Below are positions 25,301 to 37,047 of a DNA stretch of 64,000 bases, piece after piece. The stretch is from Hedera helix (lineage: Eukaryota > Streptophyta > Magnoliopsida > Apiales > Araliaceae), in assembly GCA_947179155.2 (NCBI GenBank), contig OX359284.1, positions 9,364,432 through 9,428,431 on the forward strand, written 5' to 3'. The translations under genes were made by a program, and so were the position numbers. The notes under the pieces are model-generated. The model did no database searches, was not told the DNA's origin, and saw only the letters and a program-made list of their open reading frames with translations. Position 1 is the stretch's first letter. The number at the start of each line of letters is the position of its first letter.

Positions 25301-27306
25301 CCCAGAAATTTCGGGAGTGGCTGCCATGATTTTGGTTACTTGGTTTTCGTCGGTAAAAACTTATTTGATAATTTTTATGAAATCTTTCCACATAAATACA
25401 CCCAAAAATTCATATTAAACCCATATAACCCTAGATATATCAATCTAGCATGTTTCTACCTTTTTAGATTTTGAAAATTAGTTTTCTACCAAAGAAATTA
25501 CATAGTACCCAAAGAACAATACCAAGCTAGAATGTTTTATACCTTTTGTTGATTATCCTCTTTGTTAGAACTTTGAAAAGACTTGGATGATCAATCTTCT
25601 TACATAGATAGATTCCTCTTGATGAGACCTCCATCTTTAAACCTTGCTTCTTCTTCATCCAATCATCCAAGCATCAAGAATCTTGTTTCTCTTCCATGGC
25701 TTCTCTCTTTTCTCTCTAGCTCTCCTCTCTTCTACTTGGAGAAATGAAGAAGAAAAGAAACAAATGAAATGATCTAAGTCTCCTTCACTCTCACTCTCTC
25801 TATCTATTGTAGAGACTTAACCCAATGTGGTTTAATTTTGCTAGCAACTAACCTTAGGTTAGTTCTTATCTCATTTAACATTAGCTTTGACCACACCTTT
25901 TCCCATCACTTAACCAACATATGGTTAAATCTCTACATTATACATATATATTATATATCTATACACTTTGACTAACATTACTTGCAACCATCAAAACTTG
26001 GCTTGATTTAAGGGAATGGACTTGGTTGATTGACTAAAATGTGACATCTATCAAGCTTGAGTCTAGGCTTCCTTTTGAGTGTAAATAAAGCAACAAGCAA
26101 GCAAAATCTACACTCTTTTCACAAGTGGACCCCAAAATTCGGGATTTGCTCTAATATTACACCAATTTGGCTTTATTTTTATATCCTATATCATTATATA
26201 AGTATCCATATATATATACACCAATGTATATATATTGACCACAACTTTGACTATCATTTGGCTCCACATTGGATCAATTTAATATTTCTATTGGGCTCGT
26301 CAATTAAATTTGTTTGGGCTCAATTTAATTACTACATTGGGCTAATATTAAATACCCTATGTTACATTTAATTAAACAAGCATTGGGCTTGGTTAATTAT
26401 TACATAAATCCATATTCAAATTAAATTATATGGACTACTAGGTTAAATTAATTTGACCTAGTTTAATACCTCAATTGGACTTATAATATAATCCAATTAG
26501 ATTTGCTATAATTAATTATACCACATTGGGTTACTTAATTAACCCATCCACGGTTAATTCTTAACCCCACATTTATTTATCTAGCAATTAACCAATGATT
26601 GGTTAATGTTATCTCTCTTGTCAACCAACTAGGGTTATTCAATTAACTAGACACTAGTTAATTCTCTACACTCAATCAATACTTGAAATGCTTCTCCCAA
26701 CCATTGACCATCATTTGACTTTTAATGGTTTGGGCTACATAACTTACTTTTTATTGGCTCTCTTATTTAATTACCCATTTCATGCAAATATCTCCATATT
26801 GGGCTTACATCTATAACAACTTATTAATTAAGTAAATTACTTAATTAATTAACTTCTTAATATTGTCCTTCAAGGCAATATTTCACTTCCCTACTTGTTA
26901 CTCATAACCTTAATTCATAACTTATATAATTAATTCAATTAATTATATTACATGACTTTTCTTTTTAATCCATACTAAAACTAATTAATTTATTAGTTTT
27001 ATTAAGTATTTAATTTACTTCACACATCATCTTGTTTGACTAACAAACTCAACTATAGGTGTATATATATAAATATTAATATATTCACCTTCACTTCTCA
27101 ATTGAATTTCTTTCTTAAATAAATTATCTACATGCATCATTAAAATATTCTCACATTTAATTTCTAACAAATAATTTATGTTAAAAAAGAAAATGTTTAC
27201 CCATTTTCTACACATCTTCCTTCTCACCTTCTAGGTTTAAACCTTAACCTTTAATAAAATCAATTAAGATATTATTTAAAATCTTAGAAATATCTGGGAT
27301 ATTACA
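22323..27306 (-). repeat. LARD1 5' LTR (right copy)
   Basis: 4984 bp, colinear with the left copy at a constant offset of 7179. In element orientation it is the promoter-bearing 5' LTR. It carries the TGAGC stem-loop at 22732-22747 and the AT hairpin string at 23499-24589. Confidence 0.92.
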
Positions 27307-28990
27307 CTATCTTTATGGGGAGAAATGTGAAATATATGCGGACCATAAAAGTCTAAAATATATCTTCACACAAAAAGAGTTGAACATGCGTCAAAGAAGG
27401 TGGTTGGAGTTGATTAAGAATTATGATTATGAGATCCTTTATCATCCCGAGATGGCGAACGTAGTAGTAGACGCCTTAAGCCAAAAAGGTAAAGAGAAAT
27501 TGTCAATGTTGACAGCTCAGGAGAAGCTTATCGGGGAGATGGCGAAGTTAAAAATACAGGTGAAAGAGTCGAAAGAAAGGTTATTTATGATGGAAGCTCG
27601 TCCAAAGTTGTTGGATAAAATAAAGGAAGCCCAAGAGAAAAATAAGCAATGCAAACAAATAAGAATAAGAATTACAGAAAATGAAGAAGAAAAATTTTAG
27701 TTGAACAATGATGAGATTTTAAGATTTGAAGGAAGAGTATAGGTACCAGCAGAGCCTGAAGTAAAAGATGAGATTTTGTAAAAGGCTCACAATTCGGCAT
27801 ATTCAATTCACCCGTGAAGCACAAAAATGTACCAAGATTTTTGCCAACATATTTGGTGGCCTAACATAAAGCGGGAAGTCACAGAGTATGTTAGTAAGTG
27901 TCTTACTTGTCAAAAGCTGAAAGCCGAGCATCAGAGGCCGAGTGATCTACTTCAACCGTTGGAGATACCGGAATGAAAATGGGAGCACATTATGATGGAC
28001 TTCGTGGTGGGACTTTCAGTCACTCAAAAAGGTTATGATGCGATATGGGTCATCATGGACAGATTGACAAAGTCAACGCACTTCTTTCCAATTAAGGTCT
28101 AATTTAATTTGAATTAGTTAGCAAGATTGTATATAAAGGAGATTATTTCACGACATGGAATGCCGATATCAATTATGTTAGATCGAGATCCGTGTTTCAC
28201 ATCAAACTTTTGGAGGAGTCTACTAATGCGAATGGGAATGTAGCTGAGTTTGAGTACTGCATACCATCCACAAACAGATGGATTGAACGAAAGAAAGCTG
28301 AGACGACCACCTACCTCTTGTTGAATTTAATTATAATAATAGTTACCATGCGAGCATTGGCATGCTGCCATATGAAGCTCTATATGGAAGAAAATGTAGA
28401 ACGCCTTTATATTGGTACGCGTTAGGGAAACGTCAACTTTTGGGGCCAAAACTGGTTCAACAAACAGTTGTGATAGTGAAAACAATAAGAGCTCAACTAG
28501 TTGCAACTCAAGATCAACAGAAGAAATACGCAGATCTACATCACCAAAGCCGAGATTTTGAAGTCAGTAGTTTTGTGCTTTTAAAAGTATCTCACTTGAA
28601 AGAAAAAATAAGATTTGGGAAGAAAGAAAAAATTAGTCTGAGGTTCATAGGACTGTTCGAGATATTAAAGTGAGTTGGCGAAGTGGCGTACAAGGTAGTT
28701 CTACTTCCTAAACTAGAACATATCCACAATGTGTTCCATGTTTCAGTATTACGACCATATAAACCAGATTATAAGCACATGATATCCTATGAGCTCATTC
28801 AACTCGAGAAGGATCTGATGTACAGGAAAAAATTTGTATAAATAGTGGATAGGAAAGGACAAATATTAAGAAATAAGGTAATACCTTCAATTAAGATTGT
28901 ATGGAGAAACCCCAATGCCGAGGAGTCTACATGGGAGATAGAAACGAGGATGAAGAAAGATTACCCCACTTATTTGTCTAACCTTGTACT
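27307..28990 (+). pseudogene. Chromovirus RNase H end, integrase and chromodomain pseudogene
   Basis: It opens with the end of RNase H ('HKSLKYIFTQKELNMRQRRW', 27346-27405, then 'LVKNYD'-like text and DALSQK). The integrase zinc-binding region has H...H (AHNSAYSIHP) and CLTCQ near 27785-27915. The catalytic core shows MMDFVVGL (first Asp), 'LDRDPCFTSNFW' (second Asp, usually SDRD) and 'YHPQTDGLNER' (Glu region). It then jumps to 'DDHLPLVEFNYNNSYH', with a deletion of some 25 residues. 'PYEALYGRKCRTPLYW' and 'HNVFHVSVLRPYKPD' follow. A chromodomain core 'VWRNPNAEESTWEIE' at about 28898-28944 marks a chromovirus. There are many stops and frame changes. Dead copy. Confidence 0.88.
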
Positions 28991-29000
28991 GATTCTGAGG

Positions 29001-29024
29001 ACGAAATCTTTATAAGGGAAAGAA
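29001..29024 (+). promoter_or_regulatory. Polypurine tract of the host chromovirus
   Basis: GAGGACGAAATC begins at 28998; TATAAGGGAAAGAA then abuts the LTR start TGTAATACCC at 29025. It is the same arrangement as at the LARD1 PPT. Confidence 0.82.
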
Positions 29025-29515
29025 TGTAATACCCAAGAATTTGTAAATAATTATATTAATGAAAATAAGAAATTATTTGAAAATGATTACATGTTCATAT
29101 ACATGTGTCATGATGAGAGAGTTATTAATTCAATTAAAATGAATTAATTCTGTAAGAAATTAAGTGATTATGGTGAATGAGCTTAGGTTATAAATAACTA
29201 AGCTTATTACTTAAGCCTTGTGTGTCATAAAGTGAAATGGTGAATAAATTAAACAATTAATTTAATTAATTATGAGAAGGGTGAAATAATTAAAGGGATT
29301 AATGAGATTAAATAATTATGTACAATATTAGATGGTCACATAATTAATGTGATATATTTAATGTGTTTGGAAATTAAAGTCCATATAAGTGGGATTGCTA
29401 GATTTAATTAATTAGCCCAATAAAAATTGATACATGACCCAAAGAAAATTTAATTAGTGGCCCAATGTATAATTAGTGGGATGAGCCCAATGTGTATTAC
29501 AAAAGTGTGGTAATG

Positions 29516-29516
<1 letters not shown>

Positions 29517-29548
<32 letters not shown>

Positions 29549-29603
29549 ATATCTATATATATATATAAGTGCACAGAACAAAATATATATATATATATAT
29601 ATT
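29517..29603 (+). repeat. (CTAT)n and (TA)n microsatellites
   Basis: About eight CTAT units followed by two TA runs separated by AGTGCACAGAAC-like sequence, upstream of the TATA box of the chromovirus LTR. Confidence 0.9.
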
Positions 29604-29837
29604 ATATATAATAGCCCCATGATCGAACGGTACACACATAAAATGCTGAAAATTTGTGCTATCTTGGATCTTTGTGCAAGGAAATGATGAAGGAAGGGAA
29701 TGGCTTAATGTCCTTAAAGTAGGGTTTGATAATGTTTTTTACTAACTCCTACTTAATCATTAGTATATATTTAAATGTGATGGATAAATACATGTAGTTA
29801 TACATGTATATGGAGTATATGTGTACATAGAGCTCTC

Positions 29838-29848
29838 CTATAAATAGT
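29838..29848 (+). promoter_or_regulatory. TATA box of the chromovirus 3' LTR
   Basis: CCTATAAATAG, about 810 bp into the LTR. It is followed by a GA-rich leader (GAGAGAAGATAAGAGAGC) and a possible splice donor (AAG|GTATAA) near 30035. Confidence 0.65.
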
Positions 29849-30716
29849 AGTTCTCAAACTAATTTACAAAGTTTACTTGCAAAATTCTAAGTATAGAGAG
29901 AAGATAAGAGAGCTAGGTTGAAATAGACAAACTTAGATAAACTCTTGTCAATTGGTGTTCAAATGAGTGCTCTGAGGAAGAAAAAAGTGGAGAGCTACAT
30001 AAGATTCATCTCTAGAAGAAAGAAAGTTACTAGAAGGTATAATGATCTTAACTTATACTTGTGAAGTTTTGTTAGCATAATTAGCTTTGTAAATTAGTTA
30101 TGCATGTTTGGTTGTGGGAAGATTTTGTGTGTGGGAATCATGGTGGATTACAAAGATATAAGGATGAATTATGAAGGAGAATATGTGATTTGTATGCGTT
30201 TTTAGGTATTATATGCTTAGATATGCATGTGAGCTTAAAAATCCTAAAACACTTAATGAAAATATAAGATTTGGTACAAAATGAAATAAAATGTATAAAC
30301 TATTTGTATGATCTAAAACTTTTATGTTGTAGATCTATGAAATACGAAACTAACCTAAATGGAATCAACAAAAACGAAGTTGAAATGAATTTATGGTGAA
30401 TTATTTTATAAAACGTGTCAAAATAAAAACTTAGCTTAGAGAACCAATAATTTTGGTTAAATAAATATTTTTTAAAATGATTTAAAATTTTGAATATTGT
30501 AAATTTATGAGTTTATGAAATAATGAAACTGATTTGATCTCATTTAGATGTAAAATAGCAAGTTATGGAAGATTGAATAAAAATTGGTTAAAATCACGAA
30601 AGTTGAAAAAATGAACCATACATTATGTCAAGATTTCGCCGGGGTGCAATGTTTGTACTATGAACTGCTCCGAGGCGCCGATTCAATTTTTCAGAAAATA
30701 GGAACAGCGTTAAGGC

Positions 30717-31672
30717 TAGGAGTGAGCAAAAAACGGATAAAACCAAATAACCGAACATAACCGAAATTTTTTAACCGAATTATTTCGGGTATTCGGTTAT
30801 TTTATCTAATTCGGTTATAACCGTTTTGCTAGTTCGGTATTCAGGTTTTAAAACGGTTAGTGAAATATTGTTATTCGGTTAACCGAATAACCGAATAGCT
30901 TAAAAATAATAATTTAAACTCTCCTTCTGAAATGTTCAGCACTATTTATATTCGGTTATAAATACCAAAATTTCACTATTTATATTTATATTCAAATTCT
31001 TAGGCTTCGGAATTTGGCTGCCAACTATATTAACTATTGGTCTTTGGCATAACCCTTGGTTGGATAGGCAGCCTCTTGCTCGGCACCATACTGATCCTAT
31101 TTTCACTCATGCTGGCCTACCATCATCTGCTAAAGTCAGTAAGATCATACATAATAACGATTGGAAACCTCCTCACTCAAATCACTCGAGGGTGTTGCGC
31201 AGGAAGGAAATGCTTAGTACTGCACCCCTGCCATCAAACTCTCCAGATCTTGTACTGTGGGATGGCCAACTGCACTCACAAATTAAGGCTGCTACTATAT
31301 GGAATTCTATTCGCAGCTCTAAACCCCGTTCTGTGGCATAAGTGATAAGCTTGTCTGGCATCACATGTATGTTCCTCAATACTCTTTCTTCTTGTGGCTG
31401 ACTATGCATAGAAGGCTATTGAATTGGTTTCAACACACATGCTGTTTCTGTAATCAAACTGAGGAATCTTTTCAACATCTTTTCTACAACTGTGCTTAAT
31501 TTCGGTTATTAACCGACATAACCGAATTGCATATTCGGTTATTCGGTATTCGGTTATTCGGTTATTTATAAATTCGGTTAATTATTCGGATAATAAAATG
31601 TAGAATATTTCGGTATTCGGTTATATCTGAATAAGCAATTCGGTTCGGATATAACCGAATTGCTCACCCCTA
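30717..31672 (+). mobile_element. Non-autonomous hAT-type DNA transposon carrying a LINE fragment
   Basis: The terminal inverted repeats are TAGGAGTGAGCA at the left and, on the complement, TAGGGGTGAGCA at the right. An exact 8-bp target duplication GTTAAGGC flanks it (30709-30716 and 31673-31680); 8 bp is diagnostic of hAT elements. Both subterminal regions (30735-30905 and 31500-31665) are full of AACCGAATAACCGAA-type motifs in inverted orientation, the kind of repeat hAT transposases bind. There is no transposase. The centre holds a piece of LINE coding sequence. The element lies in the chromovirus LTR and, at 956 bp, is a typical non-autonomous length. Confidence 0.92.
31005..31500 (+). 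pseudogene. Captured LINE reverse-transcriptase C-terminal (zf-RVT) fragment
   Basis: The reading starts near 'WHNPWLDRQPLARHHTDPIF' (31045-31105) and continues with 'VLRRKEMLSTAPLPSNSPDL' and 'VLWDGQLHSQIKAATIW'. After a frame change near 31340 it gives 'DKLVWHHMYVPQYSFFLWLT' and then 'CCFCNQTEESFQHLFYNC' (31440-31493). The Cys-x2-Cys...His-x4-Cys pattern in a WxxxVP...FFLW context is the zf-RVT domain at the end of plant LINE polyproteins. It sits entirely between the hAT subterminal repeats, so the DNA transposon captured it. Frameshifted; no function expected. Confidence 0.8.
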
Positions 31673-31789
31673 GTTAAGGCGCTGTTCATAAGCTAAAATA
31701 CTACGCCGGGGCGCAGTACTGTTAATTCGGTTGACCGGGTTGGTCAAACCTAGGTCCAACAAGTAGGTTGACCCAACGCGATCCGAGCC

Positions 31790-32345
31790 GATCTGATAAT
31801 AATAATAAAAATAATAAAGTAAATAAAATAATAAAAAAATAAACTAATAAACTAATAAATTAAAAAAATTATTTTATTTGTGAGTTAATTAAAATAATAT
31901 TAAAGATTATTTTAATTATTGTTAAGGATTATTTTAAACAATTAACATAATATTAAAGATTATTTTAATTATGTGTTTATAATGTATAAACAATTAAAAT
32001 AATGATTGTGAATTAATGAGACTTAAATAATTAAAATAATACTAAAGATTATTTTAATTATGAATTAATAAAGAATAAGAAATTAAAATAATATTAACAA
32101 TTATTTTCATTGTGAATTAATAAAGGATTAAAAATTAAAATAATATTAAGAATTATTTTAATTGTGAATTAATTAAGCATAAATAATAAAATAAGAGTAA
32201 AGGTTACTCTAATTAGTGAGTAAACAAATAAAATAATAACTTGAATTATTTTATTTGTGGACTTATAAAGTATAAACAAAGAAATTAATAATTAAATAAT
32301 AATAAATCATAAACAAATAGAGTGAGAACACTTTATTTGTTAGAC
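31790..32345 (+). repeat. AT hairpin string in the chromovirus LTR
   Basis: About twelve tandem imperfect units with AAAATAATATTAAAGATTA then TTTTAATT, i.e. AAAATAAT pairing with ATTATTTT across a short loop. It is interrupted at its end by the solo LTR at 32352. Confidence 0.7.
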
Positions 32346-32968
32346 AATGAATGTAACGACCCCGAAATTCAACAAACCTTATTACCTTAAATTTCATGTT
32401 TATTAAACATTATTTTCTTAACGTCCAAATTTCGGTCTATTAATAAATCTTTAATCACTTCATTTAATCCATCAATTGTCTTTAAATTATCAATTACCGA
32501 ATTTTATTTTTATTTTTTTTTCGGTATAAATTTTTCTCTTTTCTCAATAATTGTATTAAAATATTTTTATATTTAAAAACTTAATATCTCGATCCTAGTC
32601 CCTGGAACGCAACATTTACCTTTTATTTCTGTTACAAGTACCATTAAGCTCAACCTTCAAAATTTAATATTGTTTATATCCATACAATATTCTTTGTTTT
32701 ATAATTCATAATTAGATACCCTCTATCATAACAACTATCTTGAACAATCACAATTCATAATTTAACTATATTCATCCTATTCAGATCCAATTTACATATA
32801 TATACAACACATATATATAAACTTTGCCAATATATCCACATTAAAGTATTATATTAAAATATATAACCATTACGTTTACAACCTTCTATAGCAAAACCCA
32901 TCTCTAACACAATTCGATATTTCTGAAATTTGTTTCTTTACCTGTAAAAGTTTATATCATGCAAGGAA

Positions 32969-32984
32969 TGAGCACAACGGCTCA
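32969..32984 (-). other. Conserved TGAGC stem-loop, solo LTR at 32352
   Basis: TGAGCACAACGGCTCA on the + strand, about 620 bp from the LTR 3' end in element orientation. Confidence 0.6.
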
Positions 32985-33737
32985 GCAAGTTCAACAGTGT
33001 TTACACCTTTCATGCTTCACATAATACATAGCATAACATGCTCTCTGTGTGTGTCATACATCATGTATTGTGCTTGTACTAAAGCAATATATCTCACATG
33101 TCTCACATCTAATTCAAATTAACAAGTACACATCGTTGTCATATTATTCACAGATCACATAACACATAATTTATATGCATTTGAACAAAAATTAACGTAC
33201 AGTAACAGATAACCAATTAACATTAAGTATTGAAAAACTTGTCTTAACGTCTAATTATTAAATTAGTAGCTCAACACCCTTTCTCGAACAACCTAAGACC
33301 ATAAAATAATTAATTAATAACTATTTATCTCCTCATGATATTAATTTACTGAATTAATATCATCTATAATGTAATCAACCCAACCCGACGATTTATTTTA
33401 GGGTACCGGTCAACTACCAATTAATATGGTTAATTATATTAACCTCATCCCTTAATATATTAATTTAACTTAATATAAAACACATTCAATGCGGACAACC
33501 CGGCTTGCCGGATAAAATTTAGCATATTTGGTTGTCCGAATTTAATTTAACCATTTTTTAAATTTTAAACTTACTAGATTAATATTTAAAAAATATTAAA
33601 TATTAATCCCCAATATTTAATACTTTTACAAAAATATTAAATTTAATGCCCAAATATCATTTCTATATTTTTAGTAATTTTCTATAATTTTTAAACATTT
33701 TTTAAACATTTATTTAATTAAAAACTATCTTCTAGGG

Positions 33738-34001
33738 AACCCCAGTTGTTGGCACAATGGTTTAAGCTCAGCCCTGGGACGAGTCGTAAACCCGGACGTC
33801 CTGTGTTCGAGTCCCACTAGGAACAATAGTTCTGCCTTCTCATAAGAACAGGCAACGGGACCACGAGTCGCACGTTTCAGGGCGAAGCCATGTCTTAGGC
33901 AGAGCCTGTGCGCAAGCCTTGCCCGGGGTGGGGAGATTAGTCCGATTGCGGTTGGGATACTCCACATTATCAAAAATCAAAAAAAAAAAAAAAAGAACCC
34001 C
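33738..34001 (+). mobile_element. tRNA-derived SINE
   Basis: The 5' part has a tRNA-like A box (GGCACAATGGTTTAAGCTC, about 33754-33772) and B box (GTTCGAGTCCC, about 33805-33815), the internal RNA polymerase III promoter. A tRNA-unrelated GC-richer body with GGGGAGATTAGTCC follows, ending in a run of A's (about 33979-33994). An 11-bp target duplication ATCTTCTAGGG flanks it at 33727-33737 and 34002-34012. Length, promoter and tail fit a plant SINE; I cannot name the family. It inserted into the first unit of the 60-bp tandem array of the solo LTR. Confidence 0.9.
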
Positions 34002-34007
34002 ATCTTC

Positions 34008-34157
34008 TAGGGGCATTTTTGTAATTTTTGCACCTTAGGTACACATTTGGCATTTTCAGGAAAGCTCAAGGGCAACACCGTAATTTTTTAGGCCAAGGAC
34101 ACGCTCGGTATTAACGGAAAAGACTAGGGACACGCTGGTAATTTTCAACGGTGCCGA
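34008..34157 (-). repeat. Tandem ~50-60-bp units with GGGGCATTTTTGTAATTTTT
   Basis: About three diverged units (GGGGCATTTTTGTAATT, AAGGGCAACACCGTAATT, GGACACGCTGGTAATT). Better-preserved four-unit arrays lie in both LTRs of LARD2. Confidence 0.6.
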
Positions 34158-34290
34158 CCGTCGCGCATTGCGCGTGACCTCCCCCCTACGCCAGCCAAAC
34201 GACGTCATTTGGCCTGGCGTCACCAAATCTCAACCGCGCATGGCGCGGCTTCCCTTTCGCCCCCCAAAACGGCGTTTAAAAAAAATTTGG
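34150..34290 (-). other. GC-rich palindromic block of the solo LTR
   Basis: Contains GTCGCGCATTGCGCGTGAC and CCGCGCATGGCGCGG plus AAACGACGTCATTTGG. It is the counterpart of the block at 46015-46195 in LARD2. It stands out strongly from the AT-rich surroundings. Confidence 0.6.
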
Positions 34291-34700
34291 ATGTGCGAGC
34301 GGCCTTATTTTCTTCTTCTTCTTGCAACCGTAACAGTAGCCACCCAACAAAAAATTATCCAATTTTACACCAAATTTTCACAACATAAATATTCTAAACA
34401 TCACATAATTCACCAATATACATCCCAAAATTACCTAAAATAATTATTTTAATTATTTACTAATTTTTCATAAAATTAATTTATTACTAATAATACACAA
34501 AATAAACCAAATAAATTAATTTATACCTTTCCATTAGCTCAAACACCTTCTTTGAAGCTTGATAAATCCCTTGATGGCACCCATCTTTCTTCCTTTCTTG
34601 GTGGCCATGGTGGTTCGGGTGGCAAAGTGGTGGAAGAAAAGAAAAATGGTGTTTTTTGTTGCTTTTTAATTCTTTCTTTTTCTTGCTTTATTCCTTCATC

Positions 34701-34710
34701 CTTTATAAAA
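34701..34710 (-). promoter_or_regulatory. Candidate TATA box of the minus-strand solo LTR
   Basis: TTTTATAAAG on the minus strand, at the place equivalent to the LARD2 TATA (46601-46610). Confidence 0.4.
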
Positions 34711-35593
34711 TGTAAACATGTGAGTTGCTTTTAAATTTGTCTCAAGTCCACTGACTTAATCATGCTACAACCGACTTGTTTCGGATAAATTAACATGCAA
34801 AATTAAGAATTTAATACATTGTGCAATTATTTCGTGTAATAACTACTTTATATAATGTATATAAAATATTTATTTTAATTCACCAAAAATCAAAACATGA
34901 TTTATAACTAATATTTAGACCTATTTTAGGTACTTTACTTGACAAATTTTGTACACGCATAATAACATGCATGTAATTATATGAGGTAATTTATACTTTC
35001 AAAATTCATAAAATAATTCATATAACATATAAAAATTATTTTCATGCCTTTTTCACTTCGTTATTTGGACAACATGTTATATCAACATGTTTACGTTTCT
35101 CAATTATTAACCTCCATAAAAATTATAAAAATTCCATTATACATAAATATAATTTATTTATTTTTAATAAATTAAAACATTCATTCTTCTCATTTATTTT
35201 TCATTTCTTTACTATTTAGCACACTTTAATATACACCATATAATAATATATTGTACTATTTGTACACTTAGATTTCTTTTCTTAATTAATGTATTCTCCT
35301 TATATAAATTATATAATCATTTTTATATAATTTATATAATTATTATTTCCTTACTATTTACATTAACTTTCTTATATAAATTATATAATTTATTATTATA
35401 TAAATTATATAATTACATTTTCTTCTCAATTAATTTCTAAAATTCCTCCATAATTATTGATTAAATCTAAAATCAATAATTACAATTTTACTAACTTCCT
35501 CATTAACTTTTTATTTAAATTTAGATTAATTTAATTATTAATCCTTTAATTTTCATAATTAATGAAATTTATAATTACAACAATTAAACATAA

Positions 35594-35636
<43 letters not shown>
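35594..35636 (+). repeat. (CA)n(TA)n microsatellite
   Basis: About 13 CA units followed by about eight TA units, inside the solo LTR. LARD2 has a shorter version at about 47529-47575. Confidence 0.9.
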
Positions 35637-37028
35637 CATATCTTAATTCATATATCTCACATTACCGTATAACACGATTTAAATAATAATTTATGCACCT
35701 CCACAATAATTTTTATTGTACCATTACATGTAATTTCTCTTATTCTCAATAAATTGTTTTTAAACAATTTATTTTCTTTTCAATTATTTTAATTCAACAC
35801 AATTTATCACCATCTCTGTACAGATTTAGTTTATCAATAAAATCCCATCACATAATTTAAATTACATAAAATATATAATTCACCAATAATTTAAACAACC
35901 TTAATAATTTTGTTAATTAAATTTCTATTATTAAAAAATTCCAAAAATTCGGTTCCTCACAATGAACCCAATGTGTGAATAATTAAATGATGATTAGGGA
36001 TAATTAAACAAATAAAATAATACTAAATATTATTTTATTTGTAATGAATGATGAATGAATTAAATAAAGAAAAAGAGGGACGATAATACTTAAACAAATA
36101 ATTTTATTTGTAAACATTGTATGATGAGTGAATAATTAAGTTGATTTGTGAGTCCTAGTTGTATACAACTAGTAAGTTAGATCGACTATATTATTGTATG
36201 GAGGATAATAAAAATTAACTATTAGATGATTATGATGAACAAAGGTTGTTCAAAGGATAAAGAGTTAAACTCGAATAGAGTCAACTATTCAGGTAAGTAC
36301 TCTAACTTGTACTCTTATTAATCGTTCAAGTAAAATTAATTGATGAAATAATTCTCGTTTTATCTATATTTGTGAAGATTGAATTATATACTCTAAAATC
36401 TGATTTAAATCATAATTGTATTCTTAAGCAATTTTTTGAATCCTCTTTGCGAACATTGAATGCATCAATTGTTCCTAATTATGTTGAGAAGAACGTCTAT
36501 GCCATTTGTATCAGCTAGATCAATAATAAGACCAATGTTTAATCAATCATATTTTCTTAAGGAAGCTATCCAAATCAATTTCGTTGGTGCGAACTTTTAT
36601 GATATGCTCAGGTGAACAACCCTTATAGAAGGGGAAACTATTTTACGTCGGGAGACCAACACGTACACAAACTGCATGTCTGAGTGTTATGCATAACATA
36701 GGGTACTTTAGGCTGATCACCTACTGTACTTGTTTATATTGTGGATTTTCAGTGAAATACTGTAAATTCTAGCAAGAGTTCACAGTCCATAGTGACCACT
36801 TAGTACAAAATATTCATCAATTTAAAAATATGAAAATCCTTGATTTCATCTAAAAAATTGTCGGTCCATAGTGACTCTTCAATAGTAGAAATGATCAAAC
36901 TTGAAACTATTGCGAGTTACTTTATTCTTAATTCACTTACTTAACTTTTGAGGTAATAATTATTGTTACATCCTTGAGATTATGAAGCCTTACACATCAA
37001 CGCTTACTTTTATTGTCTTTATACTTAT

Positions 37029-37047
37029 TGAGCAAACTTATTGCTCA
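37029..37047 (+). other. Conserved TGAGC stem-loop, chromovirus 3' LTR
   Basis: TGAGCAAACTTATTGCTCA, an inverted repeat about 330 bp before the LTR 3' end. Confidence 0.65.

Larger units (their letters stand above)
15144..27306 (-). mobile_element. LARD1: large non-coding LTR retrotransposon derivative, complete
   Basis: Two direct LTRs of 4984 bp each (15144-20127 and 22323-27306) flank a 2195-bp internal domain with no coding capacity. CTATC is duplicated exactly at 15139-15143 and 27307-27311. On the minus strand the LTR starts TGTAATATCCCAG and ends GGGGTCGTCACA, followed by a tRNA-Met-type primer site and, at the far end, a polypurine tract. I saw only five base differences and no length difference between the LTRs, so this is the youngest insertion in the window. 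With no gag or pol it depends on proteins of another element, presumably a chromovirus because of the primer site and LTR ends. It splits the host RNase H. Confidence 0.92.
32352..35961 (-). mobile_element. Solo LTR (minus strand) in the chromovirus LTR, containing a SINE
   Basis: On the minus strand it starts TGTGAGGAACCGAATTTTTG and ends GAATTTCGGGGTCGTTACA. ATGAA is duplicated exactly at 32347-32351 and 35962-35966. It is the same LTR family as LARD2 (44491-47900), including the TGAGC stem-loop (32969-32984), the tandem CAGGGGCATTTT units, the GCGCATTGCGC palindromes and the TTATATAA/TTATATAA inverted repeats (35280-35420). No internal domain remains. Confidence 0.9.

Noticed and set aside
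15913..27227. Pairs of identical ORFs repeated 7179 bp apart (e.g. 17702-17884 and 24881-25063)
   Set aside because: Identity is explained by the two nearly identical LARD1 LTRs. The frames are short and have no recognisable motif.
31037..31409. Possible host gene exon in the hAT element
   Set aside because: The WDG...W...FFLW...CxxC...HLFYNC pattern identifies it as a frameshifted LINE zf-RVT fragment.
33738..33830. Possible tRNA gene (A and B box)
   Set aside because: The tRNA-like part continues into a longer body with an A-rich tail and 11-bp target duplications, so it is a SINE and not a functional tRNA gene.
33725..33973. 82-codon minus-strand ORF
   Set aside because: Reverse strand of the SINE; no support as a gene.
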